Shown one piece after another: positions 1-14,700 of a stretch of DNA of 64,000 bases. The translations under genes were made by a program, and so were the position numbers. The DNA lies in NCBI GenBank assembly GCA_029948255.1, contig JALIZF010000990.1:1-64000 (forward strand), given 5' to 3'. The notes under the pieces are model-generated. The model was not told where the DNA came from. It saw nothing but the letters and a program-made list of their open reading frames with translations, and ran no database searches. Position 1 is the first letter of the stretch, and every line of letters starts with the position of its first letter. Origin of the DNA: Telmatactis stephensoni. Lineage: Eukaryota > Cnidaria > Anthozoa > Actiniaria > Isophelliidae.

Positions 1-1255
1 TATCAATGATAAGTTGATCTTTGGTTCCTCTCGAGTCTTTTCTACACCCTTTCTGCTCTTCTGGTAATAGTTCCTCTGTTTGTAGATGTTTATACATCTT
101 TTCGGCCAGTAGTCCACTAAACAACTTCCACATTAGTGGGAGGCATGTGATGGGTCGGAAATTTTCAACAGCACCCCCTAGGTTTGTGTCTTTCACGCAC
201 AACAGTGTTCTACCGCAGTTCATCCACTCAGGGACCTCGTTTGATTCTAATAACCCATTTAATTGTATAGCAATCCGGACATGTAGTGAGCTGAAATATT
301 TCAGCCAATATCCCTGTACCCCATCAGGGCCAGGTGCCTTCCAATTCGCTACCTTCTTCATTTGGTCTTTCACATCTTTCTCAGTGATCTCCACATTCTC
401 CTGGGTTACATGATCTTGCAGCTTGGTCTTAATGTCTTTTAGCCATTCAGCTTCTTGATTGTAGCAAACTGGGTTATCCCAGATACTTCCCCAAAAGTCA
501 CAAGATTCTTTGGAATCTGGTTGTATGTCACTATCAACCACGTTACCATCTAATTCTTCATACAATTTCTTTTGGTCACACTGAAACATACGGTTTTGCC
601 TGTATTGGTTTATCCTTTGTTCGTACCTTCTTAGTTTAGCAGTTTTAGCTGTTACTCTCTGCTTCAGTTCTTCAATCACCACTTCAATTCCCTTCTGCTT
701 AACCTTATGTTTTTTCTCGATTGATGTCAAACCTTTGATCTGTTTTGTTGGAAAACTCGACTTTCTCTCTAACTTACTTATTTCGCACCTCATCTGTTCG
801 ATTTGACCCCTGATCCTTCTCTTCCAAAACGGTTCTTTTGTATTTCTTGTACTTCGTCTGACGATCCCTAGATTTTGGGCAACAACATTTGCAGCGGCTC
901 GTATCAACTGGTTAGTCTGGGTTATTCCCGCAGTAGTAATGTAGACTAACACATCGTTAACCTCTTTAACAGCAGCTTGTAGCTTCTTCCTTTCTACACG
1001 TTTTAGTGAAACAGGCTGAATTTCTTCCCCTCTCTCTAGTACTCCTTTGATATTTTGTAATATTTCTCTTTGTCTTTCAGAGAGTCCCTGGTCATTAGGA
1101 AATCCAATAAGAGGTGTTTCACGCTCCCTCTCTTGTTCTTGGGTTTCATTTCTATTCACTTCTTCATTGTTTCCTGACAGCTCTTCCTCCAGGACATTTG
1201 TGATATTTTGGTCATCTTGTTCGTTTTCTATGCTCAACACTTTTCTTTGAGTTCC
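1..1255 (-). CDS. R4/Dong-like LINE polyprotein, N-terminal part (runs off window)
   Basis: The minus strand is open from a TAA at 1256-1258 down to base 1, about 418 codons without a stop. The first 200 or so residues are charged and rich in Glu, Gln, Lys and Arg. The N-terminal part of a reverse transcriptase (RT) follows: a KAPGPDG motif near 320-340, a NFRPITCLPLMWKL stretch near 120-170, and GCRKDSRGTKDQL at the window edge. These phrases are typical of R4/Dong-type LINEs with a C-terminal restriction-like endonuclease (family knowledge). Catalytic motifs A-C and the endonuclease would lie left of the window. No ATG occurs in the first 150 codons, so the 5' end is probably truncated against the (TTA)n tract at 1256. 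In this reading direction the upstream flank is (TAA)n. The absence of stops suggests a fairly recent copy. Confidence 0.8.

Positions 1256-1290
<35 letters not shown>
1256..1290. repeat. (TTA)n microsatellite, about 12 units
   Basis: A pure TTA run sits between the 5' side of the minus-strand R4/Dong-like LINE and the 5' side of the plus-strand LINE that starts near 1291. Its position between two LINEs suggests it is the shared target. Confidence 0.95.
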
Positions 1291-4656
<3,366 letters not shown>

Positions 4657-4799
4657 TCACGACGACCGCATAGTCGACGCCGGACGTGAACATGTGAGAC
4701 TGGATCGAGGTCGGCGTCCTTTGGCGGGAAATACAAAACTAAGCAAATGCGAAGACGACGCCATTTTCCCTAGGATAGTAGTAGTAATTTTTGTTGAAT

Positions 4800-6042
4800 A
4801 TGACGTCTTTGAAAGCCACCAGAGAAGCCTTATTTTTTGCATATTGCGAAGGATGGATAGATGATGATGAATTTCTAGTTTTAACAGAGTTAAACACTTC
4901 AAATAACCTTGATTTTCCCTACGACTCCTATCAGCAATTCGACCTTGATGATATCGACGAAGCTGAGTGTATCGCCGAGTTTCGCTTTGAAAAGCGTCAC
5001 ATTCTGCAACTAGAAGAAGTGTTACAGATTCCAGCAACGATGAAATGCAATCAAAGATCGATTTTTTCGGGAACGGAAGGACTCTGTATGCTGCTAAAAA
5101 GGCTCTCTTACCCTTCCAGATACTCAGATCTTATTCATCGTTTTGGCAGACCAGTTCCTGTAATAGCCATGATAACTAACAAAGTTCTAGACTACATATA
5201 TGAAACTCACAACCATAAGATAACTGACTGGAATGACGACATTCTAAACCCTGCACTGCTACAAACCTATGCAGATGCAATTTCAGCCAAAGGAGCAGCC
5301 CTAAATAATTGCTTTGGGTTTGTCGATGGAACTGTCAGACCTATTTGTAAACCTGGGGAACGACAACGGCTTATGTACAACGGCCACAAAAGGGTACACA
5401 GCATCAAGTTTCAATCAGTGGCACTACCAAATGGCCTTATTGCTAACATGTATGGCCCAGTTGGTAAGGGATTCTATGTATTGTTAAGTGATTTGCATTC
5501 TAACCCTTTATAAAAAAGAGGGAAGTACAAATTATAAATTCAATTATTAAATTGAAGCACAAGTTATTGTATTGAACACCCTACTACAACTTGCCCTGCT
5601 GAATGGGAAATCATTTTTTATCATTACAGAAGGAAGAATGCATGATGCAAGAATGTTGACAGACTCTAGGCTCTTGGTCCATCTTCAGCAAAATGCAATC
5701 TCACCAACTAGGCAGCCTCTTTGTATTTATGGGGACCCTGCATACCCACTGAGAGTGCATTTACAAGCTCCATTCAAGAATGCTGTCTTAACTCCCCAAA
5801 TGCAGCAGTTCAATAAGTCTATGAGTGAAGTCCGCATTGCTGTAGAGTGGTTATTTGGTGACATTATAAATTATTTCAAATTCTTGGATTTCAAAAAAAA
5901 TTTGAAGGTTGGCTTAAGCAGTGTGGGAAAAATGTATATAGTATCAGCCCTCCTTCGCAATGCTCTCACATGCCTATACGGTAACAGCACATCCAAGTTT
6001 TTTGATGTTCAGCCTCCCAGCCTTGAAGATTATTTTGCATAA
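4800..6042 (+). CDS. Harbinger DDE transposase (HARBI1-like), two exons
   Basis: Exon 1 is 4800-5463 and exon 2 is 5630-6042, joined by a GT-AG intron (gtaagg donor at 5464, ttacag acceptor ending 5629). The splice joins a GPV-E-GRMHDARML stretch in frame, giving about 358 residues. The start is the first ATG, at 4800. The DDE nuclease residues lie in FVDGTVRPICKPG (first D), YGDPAYPL (second D) and VEWLFGDI (E), as in the DDE_4 Harbinger/HARBI1 family. The N-terminal third is acidic with a helical stretch. A TAA follows PPSLEDYFA. The length is normal for Harbinger transposases (about 350-450 residues). It acts with the Myb-like protein encoded convergently at 6417-7624. All three catalytic residues and both splice sites are intact, so the copy may be functional. 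Confidence 0.9.
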
Positions 6043-6416
6043 AAATGTAGTGAAACTCTGTAACACAAATAATGGTTTAATTAACAACAACTTAACTTTT
6101 ACAAAAAAAGACAAGAAAAAGGTCTTTGAAAAGCTCTCTTATGAAACAAGAGTAGAAACAGTATATCTGTGAAAAATAAGTAACATTAAATTAATAGCTG
6201 CTATTTTGTGCTAATTCCTGTTTATTAGTACTACTTTGTATTCTTTAGTCATTTGTATTTCACAGATATACTGTTTGTACTGTTTACAAAACAAAAACTG
6301 TGTAAATATGCAGATGTAGAGTAACATGAATAATGCCTGACTGATATCAAAGTTTACAAGTATAGCAAAATATCTAACTCAACAAATGCTATTTTAGTAC
6401 TACCTTTGATTCAGTT

Positions 6417-7624
6417 TTACTTTTTTGTTAGCCTTTCCACAATTGCCAACATAGTCTGGCTTTGCTGCTGGCTTTGTTGCATAAAGGCTGATAACATGTC
6501 TTGCATCTGTTGACGTTGGTTGACCTGTTGCAGTTGCATTTGTTCCAACAGGCTGTTTTGCTGATCAGAGATTTTTTGCTGGTCAATTCTCTTTTGCTTC
6601 ATTTCTTCTTGTTTCATCTCCATGTCTCTTTCCATTTTCTCTCTCATGAAGTCAAGGGTTTCTGATCCATTAGATCTTGCTTTCCTCTTCCTCTTCTTCT
6701 GGCCTGTCTCTTCATTGTCTTCATTGGTGCGCTTCTTTGTCTCTCCAAGTTTTTCCATAGCCTGAAGTCTCATTTCCTCTGCATTTGCTTTATCTTTCAA
6801 ATCTTTCTTTTTATCAGATTCTTCATAGTCTAGCTCTGCTTGTGCTTTTTCTTGCTCAGATATTTCCTCTAAAGCAATGTCAAGCTCAGTTGGTTCTGGT
6901 ACTTCAATCCCAGAGGCTTTTTCCTCTTCTCTTTCTTTAAGTCTATAGTTCTTTATCAAAATCTTTGCACGGTCTCGAACAGCCTTCTGAGTAACTCGGA
7001 AGTGTGGTACCACTGTTTTCATAGCATTCAGAGTTTTTGCAATACTTTCCCAGGCCTGTCCACTGTCTCTGCTTCTGCTCTTAAATTTATATGGCTCAAC
7101 TGCCAGCAGTTCTCTAGCTAGGTGTGTATCATGTTCTTTGTTGAACTTAAAGACAGGCACATTTCTAGAATAAGGAGAAAGATGTATTAAAAGAAAGTAC
7201 AATATTTCCTACTATGAAATACAAAATGACAAATTGTAATTAAACTTAAAGGTTACAATTCTTTAATAGAATAGCTAAAAAATCCTGATATTTTCTGCTC
7301 AAAAATTATTGTATATCAAATATGGTTTTTTAATATGCTTTTGATTGTTTGAATAATTATTACTCTTTTAATACTTCTATCTAAAAGAATATTGGAAAAT
7401 AAAATCCAAGTACATAAGTTATTTATTTTCTAAACAAAGCTCTGCAGTTGTTTTTGTTCAGTGTTGTGTTTGTCAAAAAGTCATTTTCACAAAGAAAAAA
7501 AAAACAAATTTTGACAATTCGTAACCAAAATATTCCCTTATCTATTTAAACATGAAAATAGATGGCGTACATTAACTTACTTAGTCTTATCCGTGATTCC
7601 TGAGGTTGAGGCTTGTTCTGCCAT
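6417..7624 (-). CDS. Harbinger Myb/SANT-like accessory protein, two exons
   Basis: Exon 1 is 7624-7581 (ATG at 7624-7622; gtaagt donor) and exon 2 is 7164-6417 (ttctag acceptor). The lengths (44 + 748 bp) join in frame to 263 residues. Residues from about 15 to 105 form a trihelix Myb/SANT-like DNA-binding domain: KFNKEHDTHLARELL, then GQAWESIAKTLN, then VTQKAVRDRAKILIKNYR. A charged coiled-coil region follows, with a basic patch KKRKRKAR as a likely nuclear signal. The C-terminal third is Gln- and Met-rich coiled coil. In Harbinger elements this protein recruits the transposase to the element ends (family knowledge). The order and convergent orientation with 4800-6042 support this role. Confidence 0.85.
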
Positions 7625-7945
7625 GTTGTCGATCTTGCAAATTCACAGCACTGTCAAACTATATGAATCAAAAAAAGCCTCGAAATTAATTCAAATCGCT
7701 ATGAAAATGCACCTTTATCGCAAGAAAGCCTTCCTAAAACACTTGCATGACATAAAGTTTGGCAAACACGATTATCTGAACAGAAAAAAGCCTAGAATTG
7801 CTTACCTTTTTACGACGACTTTATAAGCACATGTCGCCGAACGTCCACATCTGAACGACGACTCGGATTTCTTGTGTGACATGCGCAGTGGCTACCAAAA
7901 GTACATTTTTCACTTCCGGTCGTCTGATTTTCCGTCGTCGTCGTC
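7625..7945. other. Harbinger right subterminal region, non-coding
   Basis: Between the Myb-like start codon and the right terminal repeat lies AT-rich sequence then a GC-richer stretch with CGTCGTCGTCG runs. It probably contains the minus-strand promoter. No conserved gene is seen. Confidence 0.5.
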
Positions 7946-8355
<410 letters not shown>

Positions 8356-8388
8356 GAATATGAAAGGCATTAATAATAATAGTAAAAA

Positions 8389-8568
8389 ATTATTTCTTAA
8401 CAAATCATTTCTTACCAAATTACTCCTTATCAATAAATTATTTCAAATAATAAATAATAAATGTAATGATTATAATATAATCATTATAATCATATTTATT
8501 ATTTATTATTTGAAATAATTTATTGACTAATGAGTAATTTGGTAAGAAATGATTTGTTAAGAAATAAT
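8389..8568. repeat. 180-bp near-perfect AT-rich palindrome
   Basis: The left arm from 8389 (ATTATTTCTTAACAAATC...) is the reverse complement of the right arm ending at 8568, with only a few mismatches (around 8436 and 8526). The centre, near 8478, is itself palindromic (ATGATTATAATATAATCAT). It lies directly upstream of the LINE ORF at 8622. It could be a small foldback element or a hairpin made by microsatellite expansion. Confidence 0.85.
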
Positions 8569-8621
8569 CTATTATCATTATTCTGTTATTATTATTATCA
8601 GTATTATTATCATTATCAGTA

Positions 8622-11099
8622 GTGCAATTTATTCAAGGGAAGTTTAAAAGTTCCAAAAACGCCAAGTCGCTGAGAGATGTCTCCAAATCGTTTGCGAAGT
8701 TAGTCCTGCAAGGAAAGCTGTCGGCGGCAATCAAACTCCTTGACACTGAGAGCTCATCAGGATTGTTAGACATCACACCGGAAGTAATAGAAGCCTTGAA
8801 GGACAAACATCCCGAAGCAGCGGATATCAAACCTGAGAGTCTGTTGAATGGGCCTATTGATATTATACCGCCTGGTATATTCGACCTGATTGATGAAAAA
8901 ATGATTTTTGACGCCGCAACGAGAACGAAGGGATCAGCCGGACCCTCAGGAATGGATGCAGAATTATATAGGAGAATTCTCTGCTCCAAAAATTTCAAGT
9001 CAGAGGGCAAAACCTTAATAGATGAGTTGGCCATTTTTGGTAGAAACCTTCTGACCAAATCTTACCACCCTTCTCTCTTGGAAGCCTATACTTCATGCAG
9101 ACTCATTCCATTGGACAAGAATCCTGGCATACGACCTATTGGCGTTGGCGAAGTCTTGAGGAGAATAGTTGGAAAGACAATCGCTGGGTTTCTCAAGGAA
9201 GAGATCAAAGATGCGGCAGGTCCTCTACAGGTTTGCGCAGGTCACAGTGGGGGATCAGAAGCAGCAATACATGCCATGAGCGACGTTTTTACAGAGGAAG
9301 AGACAGATGGTATCTTACTGATAGATGCTAGTAACGCCTTTAACCAAATGAACAGATCTGTCGCATTGCATAATATTCAAATAACTCGCAAAGAAATCTC
9401 TCTGTACCTTATCAATACTCACAGAAACTCTTCAAGGCTCTTTGTATGCGGTGGAGGCGAGCTCCTTTCTCAAGAAGGTACAACGCAGGGCGACCCTTTG
9501 GCCATGCCTTGGTATTCTTTGAACACTACTATAATGATACAGACCCTAAGGTGCAAAATGCCGGACATCAAACAAGTCTGGTTAGCCGACGATTCTGCTG
9601 GTGGAGGGAAAATCAAAGCGTTACATGATTGGTATCAGCACTTGTGTGAAGAGGGACGTAAGTTTGGATATTTAGTGAACGGATCAAAAAGTTGGTTGAT
9701 AGTGAAGTCTGACATACTTGCAGAAGAGGCAAAGAGGGTATTTGGAGATGAAGTTAACATCACAACTGAGGGCCAGCGCCATCTTGGGGCTGTTATTGGA
9801 TCTCAACAGTACAAAGATCAATACTGTCGTGAAAAGATCCTTGGATGGAAAAGGGAAATAGAGACATTGGCAGAAATTGCCAAAAGCCAACCTCACGCTG
9901 CTTTTATCGCATTCACAAAGGGCTATAAATCCAAACTCACTTACTCTATGCGCGCAATAGAGTCTTTTGAAAACTATGTAGATCCGATAGATCAAGTAAT
10001 AGATGATATGCTACTACCTACCCTATTCGGCCAAGAAGAAGCATTGCCATATGAGATCTGCCAGATAGCCAAATTAACCCCAGCGCAAGGTGGTCTAGGG
10101 ATGCCCGATTTAAAATTTGAAGCACCACTTCAGTTTGCAGCTTCACGCAGCATCACAAAGAAACATATAGAGTCCATTAAGACCCAGAGCAATTTCTTAG
10201 AAGCTGACGAGACTCTTACAGAGAACCTTAAAAGACAAAGCCAGATATTACGAAAAGAGAAAACAATGTCTAAAATAGAACGAATCAATGCTTCTCTCTC
10301 CCCTGATCTCCTAAGATCAGTCGACCAGCTGAGGGACAAAGGGGCAAGTTCCTGGCTTAATGCAACTCCCCTAGCTGAACAAGGCCTAGCTCTAAACAAG
10401 CAGGAGTTCAGAGATTCCCTTCGATTAAGATATAACCTAGCACTGCCAAACCTACCTAGTCACTGTGTTTGTGGAGACATGTTTTCTACCTGTCATGCTC
10501 TCTCGTGTAAAAGAGGAGGCTATGTTGCACAAAGGCACGATGGTATTCGCAATCTGCTGGCAACACTCATTAACAAAGTATGCAAGAATGTGGAGATCGA
10601 GCCATATCTCCAACCTCTAGATAATGAATTGTTTGATTTAAAGACCACAACTACAAGCTCAGATGCCAGGTTAGACATTAAAGCAGGGAGCTTTTGGGCC
10701 CGTGGAGTCACAGCATTCTTTGATGTTAGAGTCACGCATGTGAATTCAAAATGTTATCAGGGCAAACCAACATCTACAATTTTTAAAGAGCAAGAGGATG
10801 AGAAGAAGCGAAAATACCAACAAAGGATTTTGGATGTTGAAATGAGTTCTTTTACACCCCTTGTATTTGGAACCAACGGTGGTCTAGGGAATGAATGTGG
10901 ACGTTTTCTTAAGGAACTTGCATCAAAAATTGCTGCTAAAAACGACGAACCTTATGCCACAACCATTAACTGGTTAAGAACCTTGCTTTCTTTTGAAATA
11001 TTGAAGTCAGTACATGTAAGCATAAGAGGATCGAGAACACTTTTCAAACGAGATAATGACTTTATAGACGACTGCACTTTAAATTTTAATAATATTTGA
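8622..11099 (+). CDS. RLE-type LINE reverse transcriptase (CRE/NeSL/R2-group), probably 5' truncated
   Basis: An 825-codon frame with no internal stop. Codon 8622 is GTG and the frame stays open upstream into degenerate TTA repeat, so the true N-terminus is probably missing. RT motif A is LLIDASNAFNQMNR (D235), motif B is TTQGDPLAMPWYSLN, and motif C is WLADDSAGG (D323-D324). A Cys/His cluster (CVCGDMFSTCHALSCKRGG) follows near residues 615-635. The putative PD-(D/E)XK endonuclease is DARLDIK (D681, D685) plus FFDVRVTH (D701). It differs from both other LINE proteins here: motif A has IDASNAFN and motif C has LADD. The 3' side (11100-11381) is AT-rich and ends in a (TTA)n tract. Clade assignment by eye is uncertain. 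Confidence 0.82.
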   Translation: MQFIQGKFKSSKNAKSLRDVSKSFAKLVLQGKLSAAIKLLDTESSSGLLDITPEVIEALKDKHPEAADIKPESLLNGPIDIIPPGIFDLIDEKMIFDAATRTKGSAGPSGMDAELYRRILCSKNFKSEGKTLIDELAIFGRNLLTKSYHPSLLEAYTSCRLIPLDKNPGIRPIGVGEVLRRIVGKTIAGFLKEEIKDAAGPLQVCAGHSGGSEAAIHAMSDVFTEEETDGILLIDASNAFNQMNRSVALHNIQITRKEISLYLINTHRNSSRLFVCGGGELLSQEGTTQGDPLAMPWYSLNTTIMIQTLRCKMPDIKQVWLADDSAGGGKIKALHDWYQHLCEEGRKFGYLVNGSKSWLIVKSDILAEEAKRVFGDEVNITTEGQRHLGAVIGSQQYKDQYCREKILGWKREIETLAEIAKSQPHAAFIAFTKGYKSKLTYSMRAIESFENYVDPIDQVIDDMLLPTLFGQEEALPYEICQIAKLTPAQGGLGMPDLKFEAPLQFAASRSITKKHIESIKTQSNFLEADETLTENLKRQSQILRKEKTMSKIERINASLSPDLLRSVDQLRDKGASSWLNATPLAEQGLALNKQEFRDSLRLRYNLALPNLPSHCVCGDMFSTCHALSCKRGGYVAQRHDGIRNLLATLINKVCKNVEIEPYLQPLDNELFDLKTTTTSSDARLDIKAGSFWARGVTAFFDVRVTHVNSKCYQGKPTSTIFKEQEDEKKRKYQQRILDVEMSSFTPLVFGTNGGLGNECGRFLKELASKIAAKNDEPYATTINWLRTLLSFEILKSVHVSIRGSRTLFKRDNDFIDDCTLNFNNI

Positions 11100-11381
11100 T
11101 TTTGCTAGTCTCAGCCTCTAGCTATATTCTGTTGTATCATTTAAATTTTAATTTTATCATACTTAATTCCGTTGCATTTTACTGTCCTCTTTACTATTGT
11201 TATCGTTACTATTGTAAATATTATCAACCATTATTATCGCTACGTTTTTTATAAAATAGATTTTATATATGCTTGTAAATTGTCTTATATATATTATAAC
11301 AATGTAAATAGTTAAATTGATTATATTTGCTCTTCATTTGTTCTATTTAATAAATTATAATGATTATTATGAATTATTATG
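11100..11381 (+). other. 3' untranslated region of the 8622-11099 LINE
   Basis: AT-rich sequence without ORFs joining the LINE stop codon to a TTA tract. AATAAA-like words occur near 11350. The element end is probably the junction with the TTA run. Confidence 0.5.

Positions 11382-11449
<68 letters not shown>
11382..11449. repeat. (TTA)n microsatellite, about 68 bp
   Basis: Pure TTA run at the 3' end of the LINE encoded at 8622-11099. Confidence 0.95.
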
Positions 11450-11454
<5 letters not shown>

Positions 11455-11797
11455 GATGCCTTGCCAAAATCTAGGTTTTATAATTTTTAATAATAATACT
11501 TTTTTTTCTTTTTTTTTATATAATATAGCTTCTTGTTTTATTGAATACTTTTTATTGTAAATGTAAATATAGTCTCATTATTAATTGTTAGTATTTAATC
11601 ATTAGTATTTAATTATCAGTAATTCAATTATTATTATCATTATTATTATTTTATTTAGTTAGTTAAATAAGCCTTTCAAGAGGCCATTTATCCCTCGCTT
11701 GGAGAGGTGAAACTACCAAAACACTTGCTAGTCTCAAGAAATAACACCTTGTAAAAACAACATTCTCATTAAGTGAGTTCATTCAGAAAGAGAAAAT
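11450..11797. other. AT-rich spacer, no gene seen
   Basis: Very AT-rich, with short degenerate TTA/ATT runs near 11630-11660. Nothing recognisable is encoded. Confidence 0.6.
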
Positions 11798-12044
11798 TCA
11801 TTCACTTTGGATCAGCCCACATAACACCTTTCTAACAATACTCTCGCTCACAAAGAGTACTGTCTTCAGCATCTGTGAACTAACATAGGATACTCTGTCT
11901 CTGCAATTAATAATTTTGGATATTTGATGTTCTACTTGTTCCATACTTCCTCCAAGACAGACCAAGATAACCGGCATAATGTTTACAACATATCCTGGTC
12001 TTCTCTCACGTAGCTCAAAGGCTAGCTGCTGGTATTTCTGTAAC
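11798..12044 (-). pseudogene. R4/Dong-like LINE, C-terminal fragment
   Basis: The minus frame encodes KYQQLAFELRERRPGYVVN, a variable stretch, then LGGSMEQVEHQISKI and a tail of about 30 residues. It lines up with the C-terminus of the fragment at 14834-15517 (KYGPLRWELKLQYPGYKV ... LGGYSKDVVKSIK). Only about 80 residues remain, starting abruptly at the (TTA)n tract at 12045. This is a severely 5'-truncated copy whose 5' junction is the microsatellite. Confidence 0.7.

Positions 12045-12139
<95 letters not shown>
12045..12139. repeat. (TTA)n microsatellite, about 95 bp
   Basis: Pure TTA run joined to the 5' end of the truncated R4/Dong-like fragment at 11798-12044. Confidence 0.95.
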
Positions 12140-12265
12140 GACACCTTTATTGAGTAACAACATGATTGTAAGTTTACAACTTTGCGGGTGTAACCTTGGC
12201 TAAGCTGTAATTATCTAGTATGTCCCAGTCCTTATTCCTTATTTCTCAAAACCCGCTACATATAC

Positions 12266-13106
12266 TTATTCATAAACGTAGTACGTATAGAAATGCTTGA
12301 CAATTTCGGAATTTTGTGACATTATCCACTTCTGACTCTTAAGCAATAAATAATTTGCTTCTTCTTGATTTGCTGTGATGTTTTTAATAATCTCCATTTT
12401 TAGGTTATGGTGGTAGGTACTTAGGAAATCGAATACTATGTTCACTTGAATAACTTGATGGTTGGGATACAGCTGTTTGATTCCACTTCGCAGTTCAGGG
12501 TATTTTTCTTGTTTGTAGGCACTTCTTTCCTTTATCTTGCCAACGGCGCAGACTGTTCCTTCTAATAGCAACCATACTTTCCTTTCCTTATCGTAGATGG
12601 CCATGTCTATTTTGTTAGCGTGGTTTTACGGGAGCTTTCGGTAAATGGAATTCTGTATCCCACATAACTTTTGCTCTTTCGTTCTCAACTACTGACAGTG
12701 GTAGGCTCTGTTCATACCAGGGTCGATTTAGATATTCTTTGCTTGAGTACTCAAATGCCATTTTATCGAGGTGGGAAAAATTTTCAAATTTTCCCAGAAA
12801 TTTGTATTGATCGTTGTCATCTAGCATTGAGATTGAATCTTTTTCGTTAAGAGGAAGATCGTCAGATGGTACTATTTTCGCTCTTTGTACATTTACAGTT
12901 GAGCACTTGTCCAATCCCCATTCTAGACCTATGTCTTTGAACATCTCTTCCATCTTTCGTGTTTCAACCATTGCCTTTGTGGACGATTTGTGAAAGGTTT
13001 TTAAGTCATCTACATAGAGTAAATGAGTTATTTTGGTATCTGGTAGTTTTGAAAGGACATAGCCTTCATTGCTTCGCAAGTTCCATGCAATCGGGTTTAG
13101 GCACAT
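12266..13106 (-). pseudogene. R4/Dong-like LINE fragment with internal deletion and frameshift
   Basis: On the minus strand, 13106-12615 encodes the RT palm (THLLYVDDLKTF, motif C, and GLDKCSTVNVQRAKI). It runs almost directly into the endonuclease region (KVMWDTEF). A frame change at about 12605-12614 leads into 12604-12266, the end of the protein (KIDMAIYDKERKVWLLLEG ... YPNHQVIQVNIVFDFL). The CCHC knuckle and the segment between palm and endonuclease are missing, so the copy carries an internal deletion plus a frameshift. It is a dead relative of the LINE at 1-1255. Confidence 0.75.
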
Positions 13107-14105
13107 TGTGAATAGTCTAACACAAAAAGAGTCTCATTTGTGAAGACACAAATGTCCATGTAAGCAGAATGCAGTAAATGTATAGCAGGAAGGATGATTC
13201 GCCTGCTAGGATGTAAACACCCCCTTAAGCAGACTCTCTCGACTCATCGCAGAAAGAACTCGCAGCGATCATTTGTATTCGCCTATGAACAATAGATTTT
13301 ATTTCCAAAGGGTACTCCTTAGCTCGCTGCGAGTGCTGAGGTAAAAAGGTACATTGATTGGCCGATCACACCCAAGCACTCGAGTTGGCTTAGGCTTCAC
13401 CCAGCCAGTGTACGGGAAACGGCAGAGGGCAGACTTTTTTCGCGTTTGTCGTTGGCGTTTGAACGCGAAGATAAGTCATTTCGCATTTGTCGTAGACATG
13501 AAAAGTTCCAAACGCACATCAGCAGCTGTGAAAAAAAGGAGGCCGCGTGATCGTCTCTTACGTCTGCCGTTTCCTGCGTACGTGACTGAAGATTAATCTC
13601 TGAAATGTTAAATCCAGCTTGATGACTCATCTGAATCAGCCAATACATGCATTACAAGCAAAGCAGAATCCTTTTCCTAGACATCATCTCTAAATTATGC
13701 TATCCGAGTATCGAGCGATCACGTATACGTACTGCAGGCACGAAAGCGTCGTTTTTCCACTATGGACTGTCGGGCCACAGAACAGTTGTTATTTCTAGTT
13801 ATTTGCTAGTAAGGGCTAGATAAGTTTGATGATTAAAAGATAAATGAATTGCCCAAAAAGATTATTGACAAAAATTTGTTTTGCCTTCCGACGGTTTTGA
13901 ATTATATGGAAACGCATTGCTACGACAAGCCCTTCTCCGTCCACACTATAAAACAGCCTATTTCTTTTGTCTAAAATACGAAAATGCTGTTTCAGTGTGG
14001 AAAAGAAAAATGATAAAAAAATGTCAAATGTATATTCGGAGTGGAGGGTTTTCTGATACGTGGTGTAAGTGTTACGCACTATTGCTCACACTATAGCTAC
14101 ATATG
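13107..14105. other. Spacer without recognisable gene
   Basis: Moderately GC-rich near 13200-13600, then AT-rich. An 80-codon plus frame at 13354-13596 and an 83-codon minus frame at 13397-13648 overlap each other; neither shows a domain or gene-like context. Confidence 0.5.
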
Positions 14106-14111
14106 CTAATT

Positions 14112-14674
14112 AGTATGTGGCACTATTAGTGCCAAAGCCCGTAAATCGGAAATCTCTATTGGCAGCGCAGGATCAAGCCCTAAGAACCAATAGTATAAAA
14201 TGTAAGATTGACAATGAAGAAATACTTCCAACCTGTAGAATGTGTAAAGAACAAGAGGAAACCGTAAGCCATATTCTTTCAGAGTGTAAAATGTTAGCAC
14301 AGAGGCAGTCAGAAAACTGGCGCCATGACAAAGTAGCCGAAATTGTACATTGGCATCTTTGTGGCCAATGGGGATTTGAAAGGAAGGGAAGGTGGTATGA
14401 CCACACCCCCGAACCAGTTTTGGAATCAGAAAAAGTGAAAATCCTATGGGATTTTAAAATCCAGACGGATCACCAACTTGAACACAATATAAGCAATATA
14501 ATGAATAAAGTTGAAAAAGTGTGCCACATAATAGACATAGCTTGTCCGTTTGTCACTCGGGTTTCAAAAAAAGAACAAGAGAAAGTAGAGGTCTACCAGG
14601 ATTTGAAACGAGAGATCACTCGTATATGGAAATGTAAAGCTACCTTTGTACCTATAGTAATTGGGGCTAGTTAA
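14112..14674 (+). pseudogene. R4/Dong-like LINE, C-terminal third (CCHC plus endonuclease)
   Basis: A plus frame beginning without a real ATG encodes VPKPVNRKSLLAAQDQALRTN, then a CCHC knuckle CRMCKEQEETVSHILSEC, then an endonuclease-like region (WYDHTPEPVLESEKVKILW; VCHIIDIACPF) ending at a TAG. About 185 residues remain, colinear with the C-terminal part of R4/Dong-like proteins. The upstream RT is absent. The frame itself has no stop, suggesting a fairly young truncated copy. Confidence 0.78.
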
Positions 14675-14700
14675 GTAGTTCACTAGTACTAGTTAAAAAG

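Noticed and set aside
21..413. 130-codon plus-strand frame
   Set aside because: It lies opposite the R4/Dong-like RT, which has recognisable motifs on the minus strand; the plus frame has none.
13354..13596. 80-codon plus frame as a small gene
   Set aside because: No domain, overlapped by a frame on the other strand, no neighbouring gene context.
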